From: Methanosarcina sp. MSH10X1
Lineage (GTDB): Archaea; Halobacteriota; Methanosarcinia; Methanosarcinales; Methanosarcinaceae
NCBI RefSeq assembly: GCF_004099695.1
Contig: NZ_SCHL01000010.1
Span: 1-64,000, forward strand
DNA: 64,000 nt
Reading direction: 5' to 3'
Below are positions 54,858-63,870 of this stretch, in pieces. The notes below the pieces were generated by a model that saw only the letters and a program-made list of their open reading frames with translations, was not told the origin of the DNA and did not search any database. Position 1 is the first letter of the stretch. Each line of letters starts with the position of its first letter. Position numbers and translations under genes: made by a program.

Positions 54858-54995
54858 TCATATACTTATTGCCTGAGCCTTTAATCTAAGTGCAGGCAAG
54901 TCTTCAAAATACTCCGAAGGGTATATGTTCCTGTAACTTTCAAACTGCTCATAATACTGCGCACGTTCGACAAGACCTTTGAATATTTCCTCCAT
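54858..54995 (-). CDS. 45-residue microprotein, YYEQFE family member 2
   Basis: Reads MEEIFKGLVERAQYYEQFES, then YRNIYPSEYFEDLPALR and LKAQAISI. GAGGTG precedes the ATG at 54995. The first 22 residues align without gaps to member 1 (ERA-YYEQFE-YR identical positions), while the tails differ: acidic/hydrophobic here, basic there. A tandem pair with one conserved helix suggests a dimerising or partner-binding element. Confidence 0.75.
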   Translation of the reverse strand: MEEIFKGLVERAQYYEQFESYRNIYPSEYFEDLPALRLKAQAISI

Positions 54996-55248
54996 TATAT
55001 TACACCTCTATTTCCAAAACTACTTTAGTATTTATTAACCTCAGCCTAGCAAGGTGAAAGTATTTTTAAAGGATTCCGGGCAAAGATTTCCGGATTATAT
55101 GGCTACTGAGACTGAAAGCCTATTTTAAACATTTATAAAAAAATAGAATATAACGAAGAAAAATATTAAAAGGAGAATTAAGATAAGATAAGTTTTAAAA
55201 GGAGAAGAGTTAGACAGAACAAGTTTTTAAAGGCAGCCAGGATAATTA

Positions 55249-56457
55249 CTACTGCTCTTTTGCGGCAGCTGCGAGCTTCTCTCCAAGCTTCTGGCATCTC
55301 ACCAGTTCTTTTCCATATGGCCTGTACTTTACCTGAAGTCCGGGCTCAAATACTTCAATTCCTGCGTTTTTCAGTTCCTGCTCTATTATTTTTACCGCTC
55401 CTCCTCCCCAGCCGTAAGACCCGAATGCCATAGCTTTTTTCTTCCGGGGACGTAAGCCTTTAAGATATACCAGGAAGTCGCCGACCGTTGGAAAAAGCCC
55501 ATTATTAAGGGTCGGCGAACCTACAGCAAAGGCAGCTGCATCAAGTAGCTCCTTCATGATATGGCTCCTCGGGTTCTTCCGGAGATTAAGCAGTTTTACC
55601 TCCACACCGGCGACCCGGACAGCTTCGGCAATTTCGTTTGCCATTATTTCTGTGCTGCCCCACATAGTATCATATATCACAAGCACTTTTTCCTTAACCT
55701 CACCGTTTGCCCATGATCTGTAAGCCTCAAGGATCTTCGGCAGGTCCTGCTTCCATATAATCCCATGAGAAGGAGCTATCTGCAGGGGTTCTATTTCCAG
55801 TCTGGCCAGTACTCCTAGATATCGAAGAAGAGGTATATGAAAAGGCATGAGAATGTTTGAATAGTATTCGGCTGCTTCAGGGAGAATATCTCTTACCTCG
55901 AAATCATACCTTTTTGAGGTTGCTATATGCTGCCCGAAACCGTCGTTTGAGAAGAGAATCCTGTCTTCTTTCAGAAAAGTCTCCATACTGTCAGGCCAGT
56001 GCAGCATTGTAGCTTCCAGGAACATGAGGGTTTTCCCACCCAGATCCAGCTGGTCGCCAGTTGCTACAATCCCAATGTCCCAATTCTCACTGCCCGAGTC
56101 CCTAAAATAACCATTAAGAATATCGATTCCCCTTCTTGTAATGAGAATCTTCGCGTTTGTTTGGTTTTTAAGGTCGGCCAGAGATCCGGAGTGGTCAGGC
56201 TCCATATGGTTTATTATGATATAGTCAAGTTTTGAGGGATCGATGATCTGACCGATGCGCCTTAGCATCTCCCCTGTAAAAGGAGCCTTTACCGTATCTA
56301 TAAGAGCTGTCTTTTCCCCTATAACAAGGTAGGAATTATAGGTTGTTCCTCCAGGGGTAGTAAACCCATGAAAATCCCTGCCATTCCAGTCTATTGCTCC
56401 TACCCAGTAAACTCCGCGGGAGAGTTCGACGACTCCACCTGTTTCTTCCGCATCCAT
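55249..56457 (-). CDS. fprA: F420H2 oxidase (flavodiiron protein)
   Basis: 402 residues. The metallo-beta-lactamase-like domain shows the diiron ligands in HMEPDHSGS (about 83-91), the EATMLHWPDS segment near 150 and SHGIIW near 230. The flavodoxin domain begins at VLVIYDTMWGSTE (about 260). In methanogens FprA reduces O2 to water with F420H2, protecting oxygen-sensitive enzymes. It ends a minus-strand cluster with a ferritin-like protein (23 nt upstream), AfpA and Isf. Confidence 0.93.
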   Translation of the reverse strand: MDAEETGGVVELSRGVYWVGAIDWNGRDFHGFTTPGGTTYNSYLVIGEKTALIDTVKAPFTGEMLRRIGQIIDPSKLDYIIINHMEPDHSGSLADLKNQTNAKILITRRGIDILNGYFRDSGSENWDIGIVATGDQLDLGGKTLMFLEATMLHWPDSMETFLKEDRILFSNDGFGQHIATSKRYDFEVRDILPEAAEYYSNILMPFHIPLLRYLGVLARLEIEPLQIAPSHGIIWKQDLPKILEAYRSWANGEVKEKVLVIYDTMWGSTEIMANEIAEAVRVAGVEVKLLNLRKNPRSHIMKELLDAAAFAVGSPTLNNGLFPTVGDFLVYLKGLRPRKKKAMAFGSYGWGGGAVKIIEQELKNAGIEVFEPGLQVKYRPYGKELVRCQKLGEKLAAAAKEQ

Positions 56458-56480
56458 ATACTCACAGCTCGTGCTGCCTT

Positions 56481-56987
56481 TCAGGTCTGCATTCTGAATC
56501 TGGTAACTTCATCCAGGAAGCTGTCAATCATCTCGTAATGGCCTCTTTCATAGCCTGCCAGCATCTGGAAGAAATTTTTCAGGCTTTCATCTTCAACCCT
56601 TTTTGCGACTTCAGTATAGAAATCCTCGCTTTTTCTCTCATGCCTCAGGGCTGCAAGAAGGATGCCCGCATCTCCAAGCGTGACCTCCCCACCTTTTGTA
56701 CGCCCTAAATCAAACTCAGGGGTGAAAGACTGACCGCTAGGAATTTCCGTACTTATGGCGGGCAACTCTCTCTTATCACGATAGCTTTCTAGGTAGCCAA
56801 GATGCTTTACTTCCTCAGCTGCCAGGTACTCATAGAGTTCTTTAAATTTAGGATCGTCCATCGAAGCAGCTTTACTCAGGTAAAAGTCCCTTGCTTCTTT
56901 TTCTCTCTCGATTGCCAGAGCTACGGCTTCTTCAATTCCCTTGAGGTTTTTTACTTCCTCCACTACATTTCGATACGCGCTATTCAT
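56481..56987 (-). CDS. Ferritin-like (rubrerythrin-related) diiron protein
   Basis: 168 residues forming a four-helix bundle. Iron ligands are visible in AIEREKEARDFY (Glu28, Glu31 region), AAEEVKHLGYL, ALRHERKSEDFY and YERGHYEMID, the paired E...ExxH pattern. There is no rubredoxin domain. Such proteins act as peroxidases or iron oxidases; lying 23 nt upstream of fprA, it probably removes peroxide in the same defence. Its electron donor may be AfpA or Isf. Confidence 0.85.
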   Translation of the reverse strand: MNSAYRNVVEEVKNLKGIEEAVALAIEREKEARDFYLSKAASMDDPKFKELYEYLAAEEVKHLGYLESYRDKRELPAISTEIPSGQSFTPEFDLGRTKGGEVTLGDAGILLAALRHERKSEDFYTEVAKRVEDESLKNFFQMLAGYERGHYEMIDSFLDEVTRFRMQT

Positions 56988-57039
56988 ATCCTTTACCCCC
57001 TCTGATACCTTATTTTTTCAATTTCCCATTTTAAAGTGC

Positions 57040-57675
57040 TCATTTTCCTGCTTCTTTCTTAACTTTCGTCTTCTTTCGTTCTTTCACTTTTACTATTATA
57101 TCCTCAGAAGGCCGCTCAATTCCGAATATATCATAGATCTCATAGGGGCTTGCAAGTACTGTGATATTTTCCATCCGTGCAAGTCTTTCCGAGTTTGTAA
57201 CATCTACTTCGCGCATGGTAAGCTCAAAAGCTCTGCCGCTGGGTGCAGCGGTTTTCACACTTCCCCTTTTCTGGTCTACAGGCAGGATGAAAATAGGTGT
57301 TTTTCCTTTTGCAGTCTGAGATACTGCATTTGTAACAAGGGTGTCTGCAATCCCGTACACAATTTTTGCAACAGTATTGGCAGTTGCCGGGGCTATCAGC
57401 AGGAAATCGTAGTATCCCATCTGCAGCGGGCCTGCAATGAATGGGGAATTGGGGCCTGCATCGACCTTGAAGTTTGGGAAATCGGTCTGGATTTTGTCCC
57501 AGAGATGATACCATTTCATTACGGTCTCGCCTTCCTTGGAGAGAAAAACCATTGCCTCAACCCCTGTCCGGTTCTTGATGTCTACCAGAATGCTGTATGT
57601 CTCAATCATCTGGTCTCCCGAACCTGTTATCCCCCATGCGATTCGTTTAATTTCCTTATTTAACGATTCTACCAA
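57040..57675 (-). CDS. afpA: Archaeoflavoprotein AfpA
   Basis: 211 residues of the flavoprotein (HFCD-like) fold: WGITGSGDQMIETYSIL binds FMN phosphate, and APATANTVAKIVYGIADTLVTNA is the family hallmark. It matches the archaeoflavoprotein type described from Archaeoglobus, which takes electrons from ferredoxin. It starts at a TTG (57675) eight bases after AAGGAGG. The tail KVKERKKTKVKKE is strongly basic. Position between isf and the ferritin-like gene suggests electron delivery to oxygen defence. Confidence 0.83.
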   Translation of the reverse strand: MVESLNKEIKRIAWGITGSGDQMIETYSILVDIKNRTGVEAMVFLSKEGETVMKWYHLWDKIQTDFPNFKVDAGPNSPFIAGPLQMGYYDFLLIAPATANTVAKIVYGIADTLVTNAVSQTAKGKTPIFILPVDQKRGSVKTAAPSGRAFELTMREVDVTNSERLARMENITVLASPYEIYDIFGIERPSEDIIVKVKERKKTKVKKEAGK

Positions 57676-57803
57676 AACAATTCCTCCTTAACTGGTTTGT
57701 CTTATTACGGATCTATTTCGATTTCCTGATTATCCTGTTTAATCTGATATCTGAAATCCCGGCTCTTCCGAAGTTTACATCATTTTCCTGCTTCTTCTGG
57801 TAC

Positions 57804-58463
57804 TTAGGATGGCAGGGATTCGGATTCTTTTTCCGAAGAAGCTCTCCTTACAAACTGGGTAGTCTGGACAAGCTTTTTCAGGGTCTTTCGAAGGCTTCTC
57901 ATGCCTTCGGAATCCTCGGCTACTCCCTCCGCCCCTTTGTCCTTTGACCAGAAAGTTCCACCCAGATTAGCTCCGAAAGAGCCCCCTCCTACAGGTATCA
58001 TCTCGTTGATAACGTAAAAGTTCAGGATAGTCTGGATTGCCGGCTCCTGTCCTCCCATCCTATCTCCTCCGTCTGCAATGCCCATTCCTACTTTATTCAA
58101 AAAAACCCTGGGGTTTTTGGCAAGCACGGCTCTGCATCTATCCATTATAGTTTTGGTTTGAGCACTCAGTGTTCCCTGATAGACCGGAGTTCCAATTATC
58201 CAGGCGTCTGCCCAGATCATCTTATCATAAAGCTCGGCTGAGATGTCATCCTTGTGAATGCAACCTTCCTTTGTTCTTATACAGAAGTCGCAGTGGATGC
58301 AAAAGTTCAGCTTTTTTCCTTTGGCAGAAAAATAATCGGTTTCTGCGCCATATTTCTCCTCTGCAATCTTCAGCGCTTCACGGACCAGAAAATCAGTCGC
58401 CATATTCCTGGGACTTCCGGATATCCCTAGAATCCTTACCGGTTTGGCTTCGGTTTCTTGCAT
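57804..58463 (-). CDS. isf: Iron-sulfur flavoprotein
   Basis: 219 residues of the NADPH-dependent FMN reductase fold. SGSPRNMATD binds FMN phosphate, and the compact cluster motif CIHCDFCIRTKEGC (C-x2-C-x2-C-x6-C) binds [4Fe-4S], as in the well-studied Methanosarcina Isf. Isf moves electrons from ferredoxin and reduces O2 or H2O2. GGAGGGG lies just before ATG 58463; ATG 58481 is an alternative. It heads the cluster isf-afpA-ferritin-fprA. Confidence 0.9.
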   Translation of the reverse strand: MQETEAKPVRILGISGSPRNMATDFLVREALKIAEEKYGAETDYFSAKGKKLNFCIHCDFCIRTKEGCIHKDDISAELYDKMIWADAWIIGTPVYQGTLSAQTKTIMDRCRAVLAKNPRVFLNKVGMGIADGGDRMGGQEPAIQTILNFYVINEMIPVGGGSFGANLGGTFWSKDKGAEGVAEDSEGMRSLRKTLKKLVQTTQFVRRASSEKESESLPS

Positions 58464-58812
58464 GTCCCCTCCGAATTGCATGTAAAATTACACATAATCG
58501 AATATACCTGTATGCTAGTATGCCTTTCGGACAAATAATTTTATGCCTGAATAATGTTATCATCTGATTTTTAAATTTTAGTTTTGCAGGGAATACTTTT
58601 TGCAAAAGCTATCCGCAAAGAAAAATAATAGCCTGATTCCAGCTTGTTTTCTGGCTTTCAAGCTTTTCCCGACACACTCATAACTCGGAAGGGAGTTAAA
58701 CAGGTTTTCATTTTCTGAAAATGGGGCTTTTTACAAATTTAGAAATATAAATTCCCGATACTCCCTTAAGGAAAGTTAATTCAGCCTGAAGGCTATGTGG
58801 AAACCTGCGGAA
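58464..58812. other. Intergenic stretch upstream of isf
   Basis: About 350 bases between the DUF2180 pair and isf, holding the isf promoter. A small CATTTTC/GAAAATG inverted repeat lies near 58709-58724. No gene seen. Confidence 0.5.
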
Positions 58813-59034
58813 TCACACACAGATGTCTTCCCCAAAAATGGAGTCGATACACTGACGGCACAGCATCCTGGGAAGCCCTTTCCTTAGATTCAGTCTGGGC
58901 AGCGGGTATCCCCCTCTCATGGGAAACTCGACCTGTTTAATATGCTCCAGGCACAGACCTTTCCCGCAAACAATGCATACACCCACGGCTTCACGGTCTT
59001 CACTCTTTTCAAGGCAATCGTAACATTTAAGCAT
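58813..59034 (-). CDS. DUF2180 family zinc-binding protein, copy 2
   Basis: 73 residues with paired metal motifs: CYDC (4-7), CIVCGKGLCLEH (20-31) and CRQC (59-62). The pattern resembles a B-box/treble-clef zinc site. DUF2180 proteins are small archaeal proteins of unknown role, sometimes near stress genes. It lies 9 nt after a paralogue, so the two form an operon pointing toward isf. Confidence 0.8.
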   Translation of the reverse strand: MLKCYDCLEKSEDREAVGVCIVCGKGLCLEHIKQVEFPMRGGYPLPRLNLRKGLPRMLCRQCIDSIFGEDICV

Positions 59035-59043
59035 ATAATCACC

Positions 59044-59274
59044 TCAACAGACCTCGTTAAACAGGCAGTTTTCCTTCAGGGCTTGATGGCAGGGAATGCA
59101 CACAATCCGTTTAATATGTTCAAGGTCGGGTTTTAGCTCTACAGGATATTCTCCTTCCCAGGCAGGAGTTTCTTCATGAATTAAATGCTCTTTACAGACC
59201 CCTCTCCCACAGACAATACAGATTGCAACAGCATCGGTATTTTTGCCTTCTTTTGCGCACTCATAGCATCTCAT
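59044..59274 (-). CDS. DUF2180 family zinc-binding protein, copy 1
   Basis: 76 residues: CYEC (3-6), CIVCGRGVCKEHLIHEE (19-35) and CIPC (59-62) give the same Cys/His pattern as the gene downstream, at roughly 40% identity by eye. The tandem arrangement suggests duplication and possibly a heterodimer. The start has GGGAGAAC upstream of the ATG. Confidence 0.8.
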   Translation of the reverse strand: MRCYECAKEGKNTDAVAICIVCGRGVCKEHLIHEETPAWEGEYPVELKPDLEHIKRIVCIPCHQALKENCLFNEVC

Positions 59275-60144
59275 TGTTCTCCCTCTAAATTAAAAATACT
59301 TTTATTCCGTGTCAGATTTGAAAGCATTGTAAGGCACTCCTGTATTTGGCTCAGAGGAAACTCACTGTTTTCTCATTATAGCAGTCATGGCCCCTCCGCA
59401 GCAAAAACAGGAGTTAATCTTCGATTTTTCGGTGGCAACTGAGCTGCCACAGACTCATAAAGGAACCTTTCCTCTTATCAGATAACCCCTCTGCCAGTTC
59501 ACCTCCTCTTACCAAAATTATCTTATCTGGCAGTCTGTTTAACCGCTTTTTTATCAACAATACAGGATAATGACGTTTATTATCTATATCTCAAAAACAC
59601 ATAAACTTTAGCTGGATGTATCACAAAAGTAATATAAAAGTAATAAAAAATGCCAGTATAGACTATAATAATATCTTCGATATACTATAATTCGATATCA
59701 AAATTCAATAAGAAAATTCTCCAGAAATATTCGGTTTCTTTATTAATATCTCAGAACATCCCTGTGAAAACTGTTAAAACGCCTTTAACGTAATGAGATT
59801 CCTGCAGGTTAAATCAGGGCAGTTTTGATAGACTCACATTTGATAAGATATGTGAGCGGTCAGGCAAGGAAAGATTACATGCAAAAGGTGCATTTAACAC
59901 GGCGATAAGAACATCTCGTTTAAATACAGGGTGTAAGAACAGGTTCTTTACTTCGAGACAAAGAAAATCATTACAGGACAGCTGTAATCAATATTAAAAA
60001 AGCCAGGTATTAGTTAGTGTAAATTATAGAAACTTGAGGCAACTCAAGGCAGACAGCCTTTAATTTTGATCATAATATACCTTCGGAAAATAAATGAGTT
60101 GGCTCCCAGTTTCATAACTGAGAGTTTTCCAATTAATTAATCGC
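59275..60144. other. Long intergenic stretch
   Basis: About 870 bases with no supported gene. Its left part should carry the promoter of the DUF2180 pair (AT-rich, ATATAAAAG near 59633). GC-richer text at about 59760-59950 might hold an untranslated RNA, but no fold is convincing. Confidence 0.5.
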
Positions 60145-61050
60145 TTATCCACAGTTTTCAATTCTGTTATCGTGGATATTTACATTAGTTTCTTTTGTGT
60201 TTAAGCGTACTACTGCAGGGGAAGGCAAGTCATGGAAATAGTTGCCAGAGGCTTCTATGTTCTTAAGAGTTCCCTGTAATTCCAAACCTGCGTATCCACC
60301 ACCAGACGTAGTACAATCATTGTCTGTCATTACTCCGTCGGTAACGGAATCAAACCGAACGGATGAATTGGTCCGGTTAATAAATTTAGAGTTTTTAACT
60401 GTAATGCCATTTACGTGATAGGCATATACACCATCGTGACCACACTTGTTTACAGTTACTGTGTCGATCATGACGTTGCTTGACTTTGAAATAAGCATGG
60501 CGTCGTTACATCCGTTCTGGAATGTCATATTCTGAATTGTTAATCCATTAACGCCTATGAGTGTTGCCATATTGTAGGAGGAAGTTCCAAGCCTGACGTT
60601 AGGATAATAGTCTGACTGGCTGCCATCAACAGTAAAGCCTTTAATTGTAACATCGCTTGCAGAATCACCTTTAATCATAATCATGGCTTTCTTTTCTGCA
60701 ATGCTGCTCTCGCGGCTGCCCCAGAGGGATAATCCTTTGGCGAGTTTAATTGTTACACTGGAATCTCCTTCAAGGACCGTGCTGCTGCCGATCTTCAGAG
60801 AATCGCTTATATCATATGTGAATGGGCCTTTGAGGTGGACAGTTGTGCCCGGGTTTTTTGCGGCAAATTCGAGCGCCTGATTAATCTCGACATCATCGGC
60901 TTTTCCATCAACATTATAATCTCCACTTCCGTCTCCTGTAACAGTTACTACCTTTGAACTCTGTGTACTCGCAGCGCCTAAGGCAGCCGGTACAGTTGTT
61001 AAGATAAGGCATGTTACCAGGAATAGGGTTCCTAGTTGTCTTTTAAGCAT
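60145..61050 (-). CDS. Secreted right-handed beta-helix protein
   Basis: 301 residues. Signal peptide 1-25 (LGTLFLVTCLILTTVPAALGA), a dockerin-like DGSGDYNVDGKADDVEINQAL segment near 40-60, then parallel beta-helix repeats (NGLTIQNMTFQNGCNDAMLI, NVMIDTVTVNKCGHDGVYA, NGITVKNSKFIN). Relatives are pectate-lyase-like, including Methanosarcina disaggregatase-type envelope proteins. It stops abruptly at ENCG with no C-terminal anchor or further domain, so it may be a truncated member of a longer family. Confidence 0.83.
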   Translation of the reverse strand: MLKRQLGTLFLVTCLILTTVPAALGAASTQSSKVVTVTGDGSGDYNVDGKADDVEINQALEFAAKNPGTTVHLKGPFTYDISDSLKIGSSTVLEGDSSVTIKLAKGLSLWGSRESSIAEKKAMIMIKGDSASDVTIKGFTVDGSQSDYYPNVRLGTSSYNMATLIGVNGLTIQNMTFQNGCNDAMLISKSSNVMIDTVTVNKCGHDGVYAYHVNGITVKNSKFINRTNSSVRFDSVTDGVMTDNDCTTSGGGYAGLELQGTLKNIEASGNYFHDLPSPAVVRLNTKETNVNIHDNRIENCG

Positions 61051-61145
61051 CGTATCACCTTTGGGTTGGATTTTTATAGGGATTTAAGTGAAATCAAAAT
61101 TTATACGGTAAGCTACTTTCTTCCCAAGTATTTCTCAAAATTCCA

Positions 61146-61163
61146 TATTACGTACTCGTAATA
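61146..61163. promoter_or_regulatory. Palindrome TATTACG-N4-CGTAATA, distal copy
   Basis: Arms 61146-61152 and 61157-61163 are perfect complements with spacer TACT. The same arms recur at 61257-61274. It lies about 100 nt upstream of the beta-helix start at 61050, where a regulator could act. Confidence 0.5.
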
Positions 61164-61256
61164 CTTACTTTTCCGAACTAATCTAATCAGGTAGGGATTT
61201 TTCGAATTCTTTAACAGAACTCCCTGATCAGGTCGGCTCTATACGGGTATGATTCT

Positions 61257-61274
61257 TATTACGTCTGCGTAATA
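61257..61274. promoter_or_regulatory. Palindrome TATTACG-N4-CGTAATA, second copy
   Basis: Arms 61257-61263 and 61268-61274, spacer TCTG, followed by TTTTTT on the plus strand. Identical arms 111 bp from the first copy suggest a paired operator; read as plus-strand RNA it could also be a terminator, but no plus-strand gene ends here. Confidence 0.5.
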
Positions 61275-62719
61275 TTTTTTGAACCTATCCAATTCGGTTC
61301 TTGTGTTTTAGTGGGGCGGACACGTTGCACACAGAGTCTCCACTCTCCAATCACTTATAGGGATTTGTCGGAGGTGGCCGGAAACTGGAAGTTTTGAATT
61401 CTATAAACACAAAACTTATCATTGACCCCAGGATAGCATCCTTCTGGTCAATACTTTCTGCTTACTTAATCACGGCCTTTTGCCACAGGTCAACTCTCCT
61501 TTTAAAAAGCTTTCATTCACCATTGTTGAATTCCTGAGTTGACAACCCTGCTTATGCGATCCTATTATAAAATATTTTTGGTATTTTATTAAACAAATTT
61601 AAACAGTATGTCTTTATTTCGAAACTTTCTGAATCTTTAAGAATACAAGCAAATAAAATTTCATAAAAATTACTTAATTAGCTATCGAATCACGACATAA
61701 AAACGGATTTGTAATTCAAAAGAAACTTACGCAATAAAGGCAATTAAGCTGCCTGATAAAAATCAGGACTAAACATAGAACGCAAACTTATAATTGTTGA
61801 ATCTCGGTTAAAAACGCATTATATTGACTTGATGCCCGTATGGGTAAAAGATCCGGGCATTACTCTGAAATTCTGGTTCCTTGTTCGCCCAATCTTATAC
61901 AATTGGTTATATCTCGAAAAGTGCAAAGAAAAGCTTTTCAAAATATTTCCTTTGATCGCTTACATAACCAGGTGATAAGCTCTAAATAAATATCCAGAGT
62001 TCTTTGAGACAAAATTATTTGTAAATTCGAATGAAAACAGTTGAGGAATAGAGTAGAAAGACAGTTAATTGCTTGAGCTATCAAGTTTTAAATAGGAATT
62101 GCAAAATTAAATATTTTTATTATTCAATCTCCGAGAAAGCCTGTTATGTTTTAAAAAGATATCACTCCATAATGAAAACATTTTTGAGTATGTCAGGGGA
62201 ATTGAATTGTACAACCAGCCGCAGTAAATTTATCTTTCCAGTTTCTCAGCCATTTAGCTCTTGTTTGATATTGATTTTTTATTGATGCTGGTTAGCTGGT
62301 ACTATTTTTTCACCTTCTTCACCAGGAAAATAAATACTAATGCTGACCAGAGGCCGGAATTTTTATCCAGATATCCTGCCTGACTTTTTATATAAATATC
62401 CTGCCTGACCTGAGGCGAGAAGCAAATGTTTTAAATTCTTGAATTAACATTCCCGGATTCTGAGCTGCAACCTGAAGCATTCGATAGATACAGCTTCATA
62501 CTGGTTTTCAGCCAATGAACACTGATATGCAATTATGATTAGAAGATATTTTACTTCTATAATTATATCTTGTGTAGTAATTCTATTAACATAATAATAA
62601 CATTATAAATCAATGATTTAATCAATTATTAAAGATAAATTACAATTATATTAACTTGTGTTGTTATGATAATGTCTGAGGAGATTAAGGCTTTACTAAC
62701 GGCATCCGGTGGGGAAAAA

Positions 62720-63628
62720 ATGAAACGAACATTATTTTCGATATCATTAGTTCTTATACTTTTGATTCTCGTATCGACAGCGGCTTCAGCCGGGCAATAT
62801 GAAAAAATTGGCAGTGGGTCTGAGCCTGCTGTCGATGCTGGTAGAATAGTGTGGGTAGATAATGGTACTATTCACGTCTATGACCTGACGACTAAAGAAG
62901 AAACTGAAATTCTATCTTCTTCAGCCTCTCATCCAGCGATTTCAGGCAATAAATTAGTGTGGTGTGATAAGAGCACTGGAGTCCCGAGGCTTACTGTATA
63001 TGATATAAGTAATGGGGCAAGATCTTATATCACAGCAGATGTAGATAACGGCAGCATTCCTGCCATTTCTGGCGATAGGGTCGTGTGGAGTGCAGATTCT
63101 ACGGTTTACATGCGTGACATATCTACCTCCACACAGATCAAAATCGCAGCTGGAGACAATCCTGATATTTACGATAACAGGATCTCATATGAGTCATATT
63201 CCGGCGATGATACTCCGCAAATTTACATATACGATATTAACACCAGAACAGCAATAGATGTCAGCCAGTATGGTGATAATATGTTTTCACACATTTACGG
63301 CGATAACGTCATATGGTCGGATTTCTACAACAGGCTGGGCAATATCCGCATGTACGATACTGCTACCGGAAAACAGATCGAAGTCACGACAGGTGACGGC
63401 ATGACTGGTTATGATACTGGCGGTCCAGCTGACATAAGCGGCAATAAAATTCTGTATTTAAAACATAATGAGCTTGCGGATCTGAATTCAGGCTATTTAT
63501 ATATATACGATATGGATACCGAAAAAAGTGAACAGTTGACCAATAGCTACACTGCACAAACCCCGGTGATATCCGGCAACGTCATAGTGTGGTCCGATTC
63601 CGGTAGTATCTATATGTTAGATTACTGA
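62720..63628 (+). CDS. Secreted TolB-like beta-propeller surface protein
   Basis: 302 residues. Signal peptide 1-24 (LVLILLILVSTAASA) and about six repeats with the pattern P-x-ISGN/DxxVWxDxxxxxxxIYxYD (for example HPAISGNKLVWCD, IPAISGDRVVWSA, DISGNKILYL, TPVISGNVIVWSD), a TolB/WD40-like propeller common in Methanosarcina envelope proteins. GGTGGGG before ATG 62720 decides the start over 62666. No C-terminal anchor is seen. It probably binds surface partners; the ligand is unknown. Confidence 0.85.
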   Translation: MKRTLFSISLVLILLILVSTAASAGQYEKIGSGSEPAVDAGRIVWVDNGTIHVYDLTTKEETEILSSSASHPAISGNKLVWCDKSTGVPRLTVYDISNGARSYITADVDNGSIPAISGDRVVWSADSTVYMRDISTSTQIKIAAGDNPDIYDNRISYESYSGDDTPQIYIYDINTRTAIDVSQYGDNMFSHIYGDNVIWSDFYNRLGNIRMYDTATGKQIEVTTGDGMTGYDTGGPADISGNKILYLKHNELADLNSGYLYIYDMDTEKSEQLTNSYTAQTPVISGNVIVWSDSGSIYMLDY

Positions 63629-63820
63629 TAGGAAAATCAGACAGCGAAATATACCATAGTAAAATAGAGTAGCAAAATCACTACTCTATCTTTTCTTCTT
63701 ATATCCTTGCTTCAACTTTTTATACTAAACTGAATTTCACGGCAAATCTACTCGTGCTGCTTTTTCATACTTTATTTTCATAGTTACATTTTTGCATTAA
63801 TCTTTATTTTCATCATAGGC
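63629..63820. other. Gap after the propeller gene
   Basis: A T-rich noncoding stretch follows the stop, with CTACTCTATC near 63681; nothing identifiable. Confidence 0.4.
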
Positions 63821-63870
63821 TGTTTCGTAGCTGCAGGTGACGTCAAGCGAAAATACTGGAAATTCCGGCA

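Larger units (their letters stand above)
61051..62719. other. Long gene-free region between two divergent secreted-protein genes
   Basis: About 1.67 kb without a supported gene. Two matched palindromes lie near the beta-helix gene (61146-61163 and 61257-61274). The remainder is AT-rich; a short open frame at 62073-62285 has no ribosome binding site. GCCTGACTTTTTATATAAA and TATCCTGCCTGAC near 62388-62408 form a loose direct repeat. Confidence 0.55.
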
